Source: Minicystis rosea (GTDB taxonomy: Bacteria; Myxococcota_A; Polyangia; Polyangiales; Polyangiaceae). From it: a stretch of DNA of 64,000 bases. The stretch spans positions 3,562,501-3,626,500 of the forward strand of contig CP016211.1 in assembly GCA_001931535.1 (NCBI GenBank). The letters run 5' to 3'. A program made the translations under genes and the position numbers. Below, piece after piece: positions 47,009-56,500 of the stretch (its first letter is position 1; each line of letters begins with the position of its first letter). Below the pieces are notes generated by a model. The model made no database searches. It worked only from the letters and a program-made list of their open reading frames with translations, and was not told the origin of the DNA.

Positions 47009-47037
47009 CGGATCCGCCTCGAAGACAGGCGGATCCG
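47009..47037. terminator. bidirectional terminator between lipase and amidotransferase genes
   Basis: CGGATCCGCCT at 47009-47019 pairs perfectly with AGGCGGATCCG at 47027-47037 over seven bases, between convergent stops at 46990 and 47111. Confidence 0.65.
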
Positions 47038-47110
47038 CGCCCAATGCCGCGCGGTCACGCGGCGTCCGTCACCCCCGAACGTCGAAACGATCGATGCGGC
47101 GGGCCGCGTC

Positions 47111-48088
47111 TCAGGCGCTGGGAACCGGCGACGGGCTGTTGTGCGCCGGCGCGCGGGTGCCGAGCGGGCCGTCCGGCGTGATGGGCACGGAGGCCGCCTG
47201 GAAGGCGCTGGTCACGTCCTCGCTCGGCGGATCGACGGGCGCATAACCACGCGACGGCGCGAGCATGTTGAAGCGACGGTTGAGCCAGCCGGGGATGACG
47301 AGCGCGTACGTGCGCGCGAGGCGGCGCGGGTTTTCGAGCGTCCGCAGCATCGCCTGGTACGTCTCCTCGCCGTAGGTGGCCTTGAAGGCGGCCGCCTGCT
47401 CGGGGCGGGCGACCCAGTTCATCACGCCCGGCCGATCGGCCTCGGGATGGAACTGCACCGTCTCGATGCCGGGGCCCGCGTCGAGCGCGAGGATGGCGCG
47501 GCCCTTGGAAACACCGTCGCGGCTCTCGCGCGCGAGGAGCTTGCCGCCGAGCGCGTTCAAGCGGCTCTCGTTGAGGTCGATCGCTTCCCAGTTGCGGTGC
47601 TCGAAGGCGAAGAGGCGATCGCCGAAGGCCGAGAGGAGCGGGTGCTTCTGCCCTTCGCTGGTCGTGTAGATCGGCATGACGCCGAACTTGCGCTCCGCGC
47701 GCGGCGCGATGCGCGCGATGTCGAGGTGACGCACGACCATCTCGAACGAGTAGCAGATGGCGAAGAGCGCGCGCTGATCGGCGCCGCCCTTGGCCGCCGC
47801 GTCGAGCACGCCTTCGCAGAAGCGACCGTAGTCGGCCACCCACGGTTGACCGTCACCATCGAAGGGCGATCCGGGGCCGCCGGTCGAGAGATAGAGATCG
47901 CAGTCGAGCGGAACGGGATCGTTCGTGTCGCGCGGCGAGACCTCGACCTTCTCGCAGACGAGATCGGGGTTGTGTTTCCGCACCTCGTCGAAGAAGTTCG
48001 ACACGAGCCCCCGGAGGCAGCGCATCGCCTGATTCACGTGCGCGTTGTTCATGTCGACGATGCAAATGCGGAGCGGGCGGAGGGTCAT
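47111..48088 (-). CDS. class I glutamine amidotransferase-like protein
   Basis: 325 residues from the ATG at 48088. It has the class I amidotransferase elements: Y-L-S-T-G-G-P-G-S-P, nucleophile C112 in A-I-C-Y-S-F-E-M, and the His/Glu pair H214 and E216 in V-Q-F-H-P-E-A. The usual G-x-C-x-G elbow is I-C-Y-S here, a notable deviation. A 100-residue C-terminal extension follows, ending in a low-complexity tail. No synthetase partner is encoded nearby, so the nitrogen acceptor is unknown; it could also be a gamma-glutamyl hydrolase-type enzyme. It lies downstream of a ferritin-like gene on the same strand. Confidence 0.75.
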   Translation of the reverse strand: MTLRPLRICIVDMNNAHVNQAMRCLRGLVSNFFDEVRKHNPDLVCEKVEVSPRDTNDPVPLDCDLYLSTGGPGSPFDGDGQPWVADYGRFCEGVLDAAAKGGADQRALFAICYSFEMVVRHLDIARIAPRAERKFGVMPIYTTSEGQKHPLLSAFGDRLFAFEHRNWEAIDLNESRLNALGGKLLARESRDGVSKGRAILALDAGPGIETVQFHPEADRPGVMNWVARPEQAAAFKATYGEETYQAMLRTLENPRRLARTYALVIPGWLNRRFNMLAPSRGYAPVDPPSEDVTSAFQAASVPITPDGPLGTRAPAHNSPSPVPSA

Positions 48089-48277
48089 CGATTGCAACCT
48101 TGAAATGCAGACACGACCGGCGCATCGGTCCATACCATGTGCCAGAGCTTCCGGAAAGAAGTTGCCCCCTCGCCCGACGCGTGGATCAGGCACGCGCCTC
48201 CGTGGGAGACCGCGTACAGCAGAGCGAGCCGAAGCGAAGCATGGTGAGCCGCGCAACTGCGCGCCCTCACGGCGTGC

Positions 48278-49234
48278 TCAAGCGTCGGGGGCAATGGTGG
48301 TCGGCACCTGCGCGACGCCGCCGCGGAGGCCGCTCCACACGGCGCGCGCGCGACCGAGCAAATCCTGCTCGCCGTCGGGCGGCCACATGCCGTTGGCGAT
48401 CGCTTCCATCCCACGAGCGATGAGATCACCGAGATCGGTGTCCTGCTTGTTGGTCGCCTGCCACAGCTCTTCCCACACGATCATCTGCTTCGACTTCGCG
48501 AGCGTGAGCACGCGGCGCGGATCGAGGCCGAGCGTGCGCAGGCCGGGCTCCATGGCGCGGTTCGACGCGAGGAGCCAGAAGGTCACCCGCAGCGCGAAGG
48601 CGGTGAGCTGCGCAGCTTCGATGCGGTTCATCCGCCGCATGAGGATGGGGAGCACCTGCGTGCCGAGGCCGACGTGGCGCGCCTCGTCCTTCTCGAAGTA
48701 CGGGAGCAGCTCGCTCAGCACCGGACAGATGTCGACCTCGCGCGCGTGCTGGAAGACGGTGAGCGCGGTGGTCTCCACCTGAAGCTGCATGCCGAGCAGC
48801 TTGTGCGCGAGATCGTCCGTCTCGAGCACGATGCTGAGGAGGCGCTCGCTCGCAGGGTGCATCCCGCGTGGGACGCCGCCCGTCGCGAGCGTGAGGTAGT
48901 CGTGCATGACGTAGAAATGGCGGGCTTCGTCGTGCGCCTGACTGGTCGCGGCCATCTTCGCTTCGAGCGGCTCGAGGCGATCGGCGAGCTGCGCGGAGAT
49001 CTTCCACGCGGCGAGCTCGCCCCAGAGCACGGGACCGAAGATTTGGCGAAGCGCCTCTTTCTTCGCCGGAGGCACGCGCGTACCGCCGTGCTTCTTCACG
49101 AGCGACGCGAGCACGTCCCGGCCGCTCCACGCGAGATCCTGGCCGCGGTGATAGATGTTCTCCACCCGCTCGAAGCGGCGCGCGTCCGCGGCGCTCCGCT
49201 CGAGATCGAACATGTCGTACGGGAGCGCGGTCAT
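48278..49234 (-). CDS. ferritin-like di-iron protein
   Basis: 318 residues from the ATG at 49234. The helical body contains two copies of the metal-binding sequence D-E-A-R-H (in S-Q-A-H-D-E-A-R-H-F and F-E-K-D-E-A-R-H-V-G) plus upstream glutamates (G-E-L-A-A-W, V-E-T-T-A), the pattern of carboxylate-bridged di-iron proteins related to ribonucleotide reductase R2 and AurF-like oxygenases. Length and motifs suggest an oxidase or oxygenase rather than iron storage. It is 189 bp upstream of the amidotransferase on the same strand, possibly functionally linked. Divergent from murJ. Confidence 0.78.
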   Translation of the reverse strand: MTALPYDMFDLERSAADARRFERVENIYHRGQDLAWSGRDVLASLVKKHGGTRVPPAKKEALRQIFGPVLWGELAAWKISAQLADRLEPLEAKMAATSQAHDEARHFYVMHDYLTLATGGVPRGMHPASERLLSIVLETDDLAHKLLGMQLQVETTALTVFQHAREVDICPVLSELLPYFEKDEARHVGLGTQVLPILMRRMNRIEAAQLTAFALRVTFWLLASNRAMEPGLRTLGLDPRRVLTLAKSKQMIVWEELWQATNKQDTDLGDLIARGMEAIANGMWPPDGEQDLLGRARAVWSGLRGGVAQVPTTIAPDA

Positions 49235-49379
49235 GGCCCGAGCATGGGCGGCCGTGCGCCGAGCCGCAATCGAGGCCGCGTCGAGGTGCACGGGCCACCC
49301 GTCACCGACAGTGACCCGCGCCCCCGACGGAGCGCGACGCTCCCCCACACCGCCCGAGTTGGGGTAGAACGCACGCCCC

Positions 49380-51032
49380 ATGGCCGGCCAGGACGACGCG
49401 AGCGAGCTGATTGCCCGGCACGCCACGGATGATGTCGGGAGCGATCGCGAAGACACGCCTCCCGAAGGCGATCCCAAGCCCGCCCCGCAGCCCGCGACGA
49501 CGGGACGATCGGCGGCGCTGGTCACGGCGGGCATCATCCTGTCGCGGCTCTTCGGTCTCGCCCGGCAACGCTTGATCGGCCACTATTTCGGGCTCTCCGG
49601 GCTCGCCGACGTGATCGCCGTGGCGTTCCGCATCGGGAACATCACGCAGAACCTGCTCGGCGAGGGCACGCTCTCGGCGTCGTTCATCCCGGTCTACGCC
49701 AAGGCACGCGCCGCGGGCCGCAACACCGAGGCGGTGCGCTTCGCGCTCGCGGCGCTCGGGTTCCTGCTGCTCGCGGCGGGCACGGCGTCGGTCGTGGGCG
49801 TCGTGCTCGCGCCATTGCTGACGCATGCCATCGCTTGGGGCTCTTCGGGTGAGCACTTCGATCTGACCGCGAGCGCGGTGCGGATCCTGTTCCCCATGAC
49901 GGGGCTGCTCGTGCTCTCGGCGTGGGGGCTCGGCGTGCTCAACGCGCACCGCCGCTTCTTCTTGCCGTACGCGGCGCCGGTACTGTGGAGCGTGGCGCAG
50001 ATCGCGGCGCTCGTGATCTTCGGCGAGGTGCTCGGGCAGCGCGGCGAGCCGTTGATGATGGCCCTGATGTGGGGCGCGCTCCTCGGCGCGGCGCTCCAGC
50101 TCGTGGTGCTGCTCCCCGCGGCGCGCGCGCTCCTCGGCAGCCTGCGGCCCCACCTCGATCGCAGCGATCCCAACCTCCGCGAGGCTGCGGCGCGGCTGCC
50201 GGGCGTGCTCCTCGGGCGCGGCGTGATCCAGCTCTCCGGCCTCATCGACACGGGGCTCGTGAGCTTCCTGGGCGCCGGCGATCAGGCGGCCATGAACGCG
50301 GGGCAGCTCATCTATCTGCTGCCGATGAGCATCCTCGGTACGGGCGAGGCCGCGGCCGCGCTGCCCGAGATGGCGGGCGACACCGCCGACGAAGACGTGG
50401 CCCGCCGCAACGAGAGCCTGAAGAAGCGCCTCGGGGCTTCGCTCGCGCGGGTGACGGTGCTGACGGTGCCCGCGACGCTGGTGCTCGCACTGCTCGGCGG
50501 CGAGGTGATCCGGGTGCTGCTCCAGAGCGGCAACTTCGATCGAAGCGCCACCGAGCGCGTGCAGAACGTGGTCCTGGCCTATGCGTTCGCGCTGCTCGGC
50601 AACGCGTCGGCGCGCGTGCTCACGACCACGGCCTATGCGCTCGGGGACACGAAGACACCAGCGCGTTATGCGATCTATCGCGTGGTCGTCTCCACGATCG
50701 GATCGGTCGTGCTCATGCAATGGTTGGGCGTGGTGGGCGTCGTAATCGGCGCGGTGATCGCCGCGTGGGTGGAGACGTTCGCGCTCGGCCACAAGCTCTC
50801 GCGCGAGCTCGGCGGGCTCGGCCTCAAGCAGATCAAGGTGACGCGCGTGGCGGCGCTCGGCGTGATCTCGATTGCGCCGGCGCTCGTCGCGAAGCACCTC
50901 CTGCCCGCGGATTTCGAGCAGACCTTCGTGGGAGCGGCGCTGGTGCTCGTCCTCTTCGGCGCGGCCTTCGCGGTCGCAGCACCGGCGCTCGGGCTCTTCG
51001 ATCTGCGATCGCTGTTGCGGCGGAAGCGGTAG
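49380..51032 (+). CDS. murJ: lipid II flippase MurJ
   Basis: 550 residues. After a disordered acidic N-terminus of about 40 residues come 13-14 transmembrane helices. The MVF/MurJ signature is present: G-I-I-L-S-R-L-F-G-L-A-R near the first helix, R-I-G-N-I-T-Q-N-L-L-G-E-G-T-L-S-A-S-F-I-P with the conserved functional Arg/Glu pattern, and later Y-L-L-P-M-S-I-L-G. It moves lipid II across the inner membrane for peptidoglycan synthesis. It appears monocistronic and is divergent from the ferritin-like gene. The long N-terminal extension is unusual. Confidence 0.93.
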   Translation: MAGQDDASELIARHATDDVGSDREDTPPEGDPKPAPQPATTGRSAALVTAGIILSRLFGLARQRLIGHYFGLSGLADVIAVAFRIGNITQNLLGEGTLSASFIPVYAKARAAGRNTEAVRFALAALGFLLLAAGTASVVGVVLAPLLTHAIAWGSSGEHFDLTASAVRILFPMTGLLVLSAWGLGVLNAHRRFFLPYAAPVLWSVAQIAALVIFGEVLGQRGEPLMMALMWGALLGAALQLVVLLPAARALLGSLRPHLDRSDPNLREAAARLPGVLLGRGVIQLSGLIDTGLVSFLGAGDQAAMNAGQLIYLLPMSILGTGEAAAALPEMAGDTADEDVARRNESLKKRLGASLARVTVLTVPATLVLALLGGEVIRVLLQSGNFDRSATERVQNVVLAYAFALLGNASARVLTTTAYALGDTKTPARYAIYRVVVSTIGSVVLMQWLGVVGVVIGAVIAAWVETFALGHKLSRELGGLGLKQIKVTRVAALGVISIAPALVAKHLLPADFEQTFVGAALVLVLFGAAFAVAAPALGLFDLRSLLRRKR

Positions 51033-51045
51033 GCCGGATCAAACA

Positions 51046-51078
51046 TCGTTCGGCGGCTTGGGCATCGAATCCGAACGA
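51046..51078. terminator. candidate bidirectional terminator between murJ and the phosphatase gene
   Basis: TCGTTCGG at 51046-51053 pairs with CCGAACGA at 51071-51078 over a 17-base loop, in the 47-bp gap between convergent stops. Confidence 0.4.
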
Positions 51079-51079
51079 C

Positions 51080-51649
51080 TCAGCCCGGGACGGTGCCGGC
51101 GCGGTGCGCGGCGATGTACTCGTCGACGAAGGCACGCTGCACGCGGCTCAAGGACACGCGCGGTCGCGCCTTCTGCATCGCGGCGAGCGTCGCGCCGACG
51201 TCGGCGTCCTCGTGCGTAGCGAGGTAACAGAGGAGGAGCACGACGCTGCGGCCCGCGCCGCTGGCGCAGTGGACGTAGACCTTCCGCCCGGCATCGACGT
51301 GCCGCGCGATGAAGCGAACGCCGCGCGCAGCCTCGGCGAGGGTGGGCACGCGGCCGTCCCAGCAGGGGATTTGGAGATAGTCGAGGCCGGCCGCCGTGAT
51401 GGCGGCGCGCGGCTCGATCAGCTCGCGGGTGACGTTGACGACGGCGCCCACACCCTCGCGCGCGATCGCGGCGACATCGTGCGGCGCGAGGAAACCGCCG
51501 AGCAGCAAGCGCGGGCCCACCCACGTGCGCCACGTGCCCCCGCTCTCCGGCAGGATCGCGGCCTTGGCGCGGCGGAGGAAGAGGAACGGATAGAAGACTG
51601 CGAGGTACGGCGCATAGAGGGCGGCGCGAACGGCGCTCGGGAGAGACAC
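51080..51649 (-). CDS. dual-specificity/tyrosine phosphatase-like protein
   Basis: 189 residues. The GTG at 51649 has GGGAGGGG directly upstream and gives a start M-S-L-P-S-A-V; the longer open frame upstream is not protein-like. A hydrophobic N-terminus (A-L-Y-A-P-Y-L-A-V-F-Y-P-F-L-F-L) suggests membrane attachment. The signature H-C-A-S-G-A-G-R-S carries the nucleophile C128 and R134, and D98 in C-W-D-G-R may be the general acid. It may oppose Ser/Thr/Tyr kinases or act on phospholipid phosphates as PTPMT1-like enzymes do; the sequence does not decide. Confidence 0.85.
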   Translation of the reverse strand: MSLPSAVRAALYAPYLAVFYPFLFLRRAKAAILPESGGTWRTWVGPRLLLGGFLAPHDVAAIAREGVGAVVNVTRELIEPRAAITAAGLDYLQIPCWDGRVPTLAEAARGVRFIARHVDAGRKVYVHCASGAGRSVVLLLCYLATHEDADVGATLAAMQKARPRVSLSRVQRAFVDEYIAAHRAGTVPG

Positions 51650-51810
51650 GCCCCTCCCATACGGCGGGACGTCCGCCCGCGCTAGTACCGCCCGTGCGAA
51701 GCGCCAACGAGGGCTAGCTCGGAGCGGCGTCGGAGCCCCGACGCGCTCGCGCAGATTGCACGCTGAAGGACGGCACGAGACGCGCTTGTCCGCGATGCGG
51801 AAGACCGAAC

Positions 51811-52230
51811 TTGCGCACGCCTTCACCCTCCGAGAGCCTCGCCGTGCATCCGCTGCTCGTTGCCTTCCCCTTGGGGATGCTGGGAGCGTCGGTGCTGTTC
51901 GACGCCGCCGCGCTCGCGCTCGTCGAGCCGATCTTCGCGGACGTGGCGCGCTACGATCAAGGCATCGGCCTCGTGGCCGCGGTGATCGCGAGCCTGATCG
52001 CCGTCGTCGATCTGGCAGTGACACCGCGCTCCGCAGAGATGGGCCGGATCGCGATGGAGCGCGCGATCGCGCAGGGCGCGGCGCTGCTTTTGTTCGGCGC
52101 GGCGCTTTCGCTCCGAACGTCGGCGCATGCTCCCCTGCCCTCGCCGGGCTTGCTCGTGTTGGGCGCGCTGGGCGTCGTGCCGGCCGCGATCGCAGGCACG
52201 CTGGCGACGCGCCTCGCGGCGCGTGCATGA
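51811..52230 (+). CDS. DUF2231-type small membrane protein
   Basis: 139 residues from a TTG with GGAAGA upstream; the GTG at 51844 (V-H-P-L-L-V) is an alternative and would match family starts. It has H-P-L-L-V-A-F-P-L-G at the first helix, typical of DUF2231, and four transmembrane helices. The family is often linked to haem or redox membrane proteins, but nothing nearby supports that here. Function unknown. Confidence 0.72.
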   Translation: MRTPSPSESLAVHPLLVAFPLGMLGASVLFDAAALALVEPIFADVARYDQGIGLVAAVIASLIAVVDLAVTPRSAEMGRIAMERAIAQGAALLLFGAALSLRTSAHAPLPSPGLLVLGALGVVPAAIAGTLATRLAARA

Positions 52231-52270
52231 GCGACGCGAGCATGCGGCACTCGAGCGGTGTCGGCCTGCG

Positions 52271-52786
52271 CTAAGGGCGTACGGCGCGCACGAACTTCGA
52301 CGCGGGTTGATACCGGACGATGTCGCCTGTGTGCGTGGCCGCGATGACCCAGCCTTGTCCGACATAGAGACCCACGTGGCCGGGGCGCCAGAGGATGTCA
52401 CCGGGCTGCACGGCCTCCATCGGGATCGGCGTCAGGTGCGCGAGCTGCGCCTCGGACGTGCGCGGAATGTTCCTGCCCGCAGACATCCACGCGGCGCGCG
52501 TCAGGCCCGAGCAATCGAAGCAACGAGGCCCGTTGCCGCCCCAACAGTACGGCGTGCCGATGCGCGAGTAGGCATACGCGACCGCATGAGCGGCCGCGGA
52601 GCTCGGCCCCGCGAGGCCCCAGCCGACGTTCGGTTGGGTCATCATCGCGTAGGGATACGGCGGCGGCGCGTACGGCCCGTAATAGCCCTGAGGGCCATAG
52701 GCAGCGGGGCCACGATACGGTTGCTCAGCGCATCCGAGCGCGAGCCCCGCCACGAGAAACAAGGGCGCGACACGCACGAAGCTCAT
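52271..52786 (-). CDS. NlpC/P60 family peptidoglycan hydrolase, lipoprotein
   Basis: 171 residues. Lipobox L-A-L-G-C, then a Tyr/Pro/Gly-rich linker (about 22-55). The NlpC/P60 domain has nucleophile C92 in R-C-F-D-C-S-G-L-T, H137 in P-G-H-V-G-L-Y and the third residue H152 in A-T-H-T-G-D, so the catalytic triad is complete. R-I-G-T-P-Y-C-W-G-G is the typical beginning. It should cleave peptide stems of peptidoglycan in the periplasm. Convergent with the DUF2231 gene. Confidence 0.92.
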   Translation of the reverse strand: MSFVRVAPLFLVAGLALGCAEQPYRGPAAYGPQGYYGPYAPPPYPYAMMTQPNVGWGLAGPSSAAAHAVAYAYSRIGTPYCWGGNGPRCFDCSGLTRAAWMSAGRNIPRTSEAQLAHLTPIPMEAVQPGDILWRPGHVGLYVGQGWVIAATHTGDIVRYQPASKFVRAVRP

Positions 52787-52922
52787 GTCCGCGAGCGTGT
52801 CGCGGGCCGCACGGGTTGGTCAACAAAAGCGCACGGTCGTCGTGCGTCGCAAACGTGCTGCGCGAGGGGTGAGCCAGCAGGCTGGTGATCTAGGATCCGG
52901 GCCGCTCAGGGCCGCAACGTGA

Positions 52923-53501
52923 TCATGGCAACGTCGGGGTGAAGTCGACCGGGTTCGTGGTCGTCTCGTCGCCGTGCACCGCGACGCCGTCGCGTGACCA
53001 ATGGATGAACGTGGGCTGCGCCTGACCATCGAGCAGCATGTCGATCTCGATGCTGGCGCCCGGATCGGTGGTGAACGTGACGCCGTCGAGCCGCGACGCG
53101 GTGCCCGTGGTGATGCGGAAGCTGCCGTCGGCGCGGAGCTCGATGGCGTCGACGGGCTCGGCATCATGAAGCGTCGGTGCTGCGATCGAGCCTCCCGAAG
53201 CCGACGAGATGATCACATCGAAGAGGCAGGGACGATTCGTGAGATCGGTGTCGCAGGAGGTGTAGACGTCCCACGCGCCATCGCCGTGGTACTCGACGAA
53301 GAGCCCCGCGCCCTGACCGGCGGCGACCTGCAAGGAGGCGCCGGTGTCGACGATCTCCTGCGAGGGCGTGTCGCTCGGCGGCGCGGGGCTCGCGCCGTTG
53401 TCGGTGACGATGAAGCAGCCGGCGGCCCCGGCCGCGAAGGCGGCGACGACCGCCGACGCGACGGCGGCTCGGACGAGAGGACGAAGCGCGCGGGCGACCA
53501 T
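52923..53501 (-). CDS. small lipoprotein, hypothetical
   Basis: 192 residues. Signal with lipobox G-A-A-G-C. The body is beta-rich with two cysteines (T-S-C-D-T-D, P-C-L-F-D) likely forming a disulfide, then Ser/Thr-rich strands and no helices. No family is recognised. Its start lies 14 bp after the stop of the giant TPR gene, on the same strand, so it is probably the second gene of that operon. Confidence 0.65.
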   Translation of the reverse strand: MVARALRPLVRAAVASAVVAAFAAGAAGCFIVTDNGASPAPPSDTPSQEIVDTGASLQVAAGQGAGLFVEYHGDGAWDVYTSCDTDLTNRPCLFDVIISSASGGSIAAPTLHDAEPVDAIELRADGSFRITTGTASRLDGVTFTTDPGASIEIDMLLDGQAQPTFIHWSRDGVAVHGDETTTNPVDFTPTLP

Positions 53502-53515
53502 CGACGATCCTGGGG

Positions 53516-56500
53516 CTAGCCGCCGTTGAGCTGAGCGAGGAAGGCGGTGGCCTCTTCGAGGTGCGGATCCTCGGTCTGGGCCTTCTTCGCGAGCATCTGC
53601 GCCTTGCGCAGATCGCCCTGATGCTGGGCGATCATCGCCTGCCGCAGGTAGGCCATGGCGCGGCTCAGCGGCTTCGGGGACTTCATCAGCGTGATGGCCT
53701 TGAGCGCCTTCAAGGCTACCTCGAGCTGACCGAACTCGGTGGCCACGTCCGCGAGCGCGGCCGCCGCTTCGCCGTTCTGCGCATCGCTCTCGAACGCAGC
53801 GTTGAGCCACGCGAGCTCGTTGCTGCGATCACCGACCGCGCGCGCGATCTGCGCCATGCGCTGCTGCATCATCGACACCTCGCGCGAGCGACGGCCCTTC
53901 TGCGCTTGGATCGAAGCGTCGAGGAAATCAGCCGCCTCCTGCAGGCGGCCCGACTGGATGTACGCGTCGGCGAGGAGCATGGCGACCTCGCCGTCGCGCG
54001 GCTTGAGCTCGCGCGCGGCCTCCAGCGGAGCGACGGCGGCCGCCGGATCGCCGGCCGACTCGAGGAGGAGGCTGCCGGCCTTGCGCAGCGACGCGAAGCG
54101 CTCCGCAGTGTCGTTGGTGAGGCGCGCTTCGCTCATGAAGAGCTCGGCGAGCTCGCGGTGCGCGCTCGTCGCTTCGTAGATGCGACGCAGGTGATCGCGC
54201 ACGCGCGCGTCGCCCGGGCTCTCGGCGAAGACCGCCTCGAGCACGGGACGCGCATCGTGCGGGTAGCCCGCCTGCGTGCACGCATCGGCGAGGCGGAGCG
54301 CCGCTTCGACCTTGTCAGCGCCCTGGGCCAAGCCGACGAGGCGCTCGCACAGCTCGACGGCAGCGTCCCACCGGCCGGCGCCGCCTTCGATCTCCGCCGC
54401 TCGGCGCAGCACCACGACGTCGTGCGGAACGCGCGCGAGGTAATCGCCGATGACGAGGCGTGCGCGCTCCTGATCGCCGAGGTCGAGGAGCAGCGCCACC
54501 AGACGGAGGAGCAAGGCCTGATCGACCGCTCCGCCCGGCACCGCGCGGCGATGCTCCAGCGCCACCGCGAGATCGTGCGCCACGACCGCGGGCGCGAGCC
54601 CGTAGGCCGTCTCGAGATCCTGGACGGCACGATCGAGATCGTCCGCCATGGCCAGCTCGGCGCGGAGGCGCAGGAGGGAGACGCGATCCTCCACGCTGGC
54701 CGGGCCGCGATCGAGCGCCGCACCGACGTGCGCGACGGCCGCCTCGTACTGCCCGGCGCGCCCGAGGCAACGCGCGAGCTGCACGAGCAACGCGAGATCA
54801 TCGGGCGCGATGGCCACGGCCTGCGCCAGCGCCGCCGCAGCATCGGCGGGCTGATCGAGCTGATCGAGGTAGACCGCCGCCGCTTCGCGGAGACGAGCCA
54901 CGCCGGCCTCGCCCGCGAGGACGGAGCCTTCGAACGCGAGCATCGACGCGAGCTCTGCCCAACGCCCGCGCTCCGTGTAGAGCGCCGCCAGCCGATCACG
55001 CAGCGCCGTGAACGACGGATCCGCGCGCACACCGAGGTCGAGCGCGCGCAGCATGCCGTCCTCGTCCTCGAGCCGCCGCCGGATCTCCGCCAGACCGAGC
55101 GCGCGCTCGGCGGCCGCGCGCCCCGTCTCCAGGGCGAGCATCCGTTCCATCATGTCGGCGCGATCTTCGGGGCGATCCTCGGCTTCGTAGAGCGCGATCA
55201 ACCGCTCCATCACCGCGGTGCTCGCGGGCACGACGTCGAGCGCGGCGCGGTAGACGTCGATCGCTTGATCGCGGCGATCCCGCGCGAGCAGCTCGCCGAG
55301 GCGGAGCGAGAGGTGGAGCACCGAGTCCCCATCCTGTTGCGCGCGCGCGATGGAGAGGCGCCGCTCCATCAGCTCGGCGAGCGCACGCTCGTCGCCGTTC
55401 TGCTCGTAGATCGTGGTGAGGAGCGCGGCGGCCTCCGCGTTCTCGGCGTCCTCCTGGAGGACCTCGTCGAGCTCGCGCGCGGCCTCTTCCGGGCTGCGAT
55501 CGAGGAGCAGCTTGGCGCGCTCCATCCGCAGCTCGGAGCGCCACACGGCGTCGAACGCGCACTCGATGGCCTCGCGCAGCTTGGCCTCGAGCACGCCGAG
55601 ATCGCCGATGCGACGGTAGAGCGCGAGGAGCGGCTGCCACACCTCGCGATCGTGCCGGTCGCGCGAGAGCAGGCGCTCGTACACCTCGGCCGCGAGGCGC
55701 GGCGTGCCGAGCCGCTCTTCGGCGATCACGAGCGCGCGCGCGGCGAGACGCTGGGCCTCGTCGTGCTCGGCCGCATCGATGGCGCGGCCCAGGAGCGAGA
55801 GCGCCGCCGTGTTCGCGCCCTCCGCCTCGCGACGCTCGGCGAGCCGCGCGAGCGCCCACACGGCCTCGCCCATGCCGGCCGGGTTGGCCTCGCCGAGCTC
55901 GATCGCGCGCGCGAGGAGCGCTTCGACGCGTCCAGCATCGCCCGCCGAGATCGCGAGATCGACGGCCTCGCGCACTACCTCCATGCCGGCCGTCCCGGCC
56001 CGCGCCGAGCGATCCAGCGCGTCGAGCAGCATGCTCGGATCACCCGACGATCGCGCCACGCGCTCGTAGGCCGCGAGCACCGCGGGATCGGCGCTCACCT
56101 CGATGGCGTGTTGGAGCATGCGGCCCGCGCGATCCCAGCGCGGCTCGCGGCCGAGCGCCCACTCCAGCGAGGCCAGGCCCTGCGTCTGATCCGCCGACGA
56201 TGCCAGCTCCAGCTCGGCGAGGCGGTAGATGGTCTCGGTCTGCGCGTCCGCGTCGCCGGCAGCGTCACCGGCGAACACGAGCTGCCGCAGCACCCGGATC
56301 TGCGTGGCCACGTCGCCGACGACGCCGCTCACGCGATCGAGCGCGCGCCACACGACGACGGGTTCGGCGCCGAGCAGCTCGGCCCGCAGATAGAGCGGCA
56401 ACGCCGTCGCCGCATCGCCGAGATCGCGCTCGTGGATCTCGGCCAGCGACAGGAACAGCCCCGCTGCGAGCACGGAGCGGCCCTCGGCCTCCTCGCGCTC

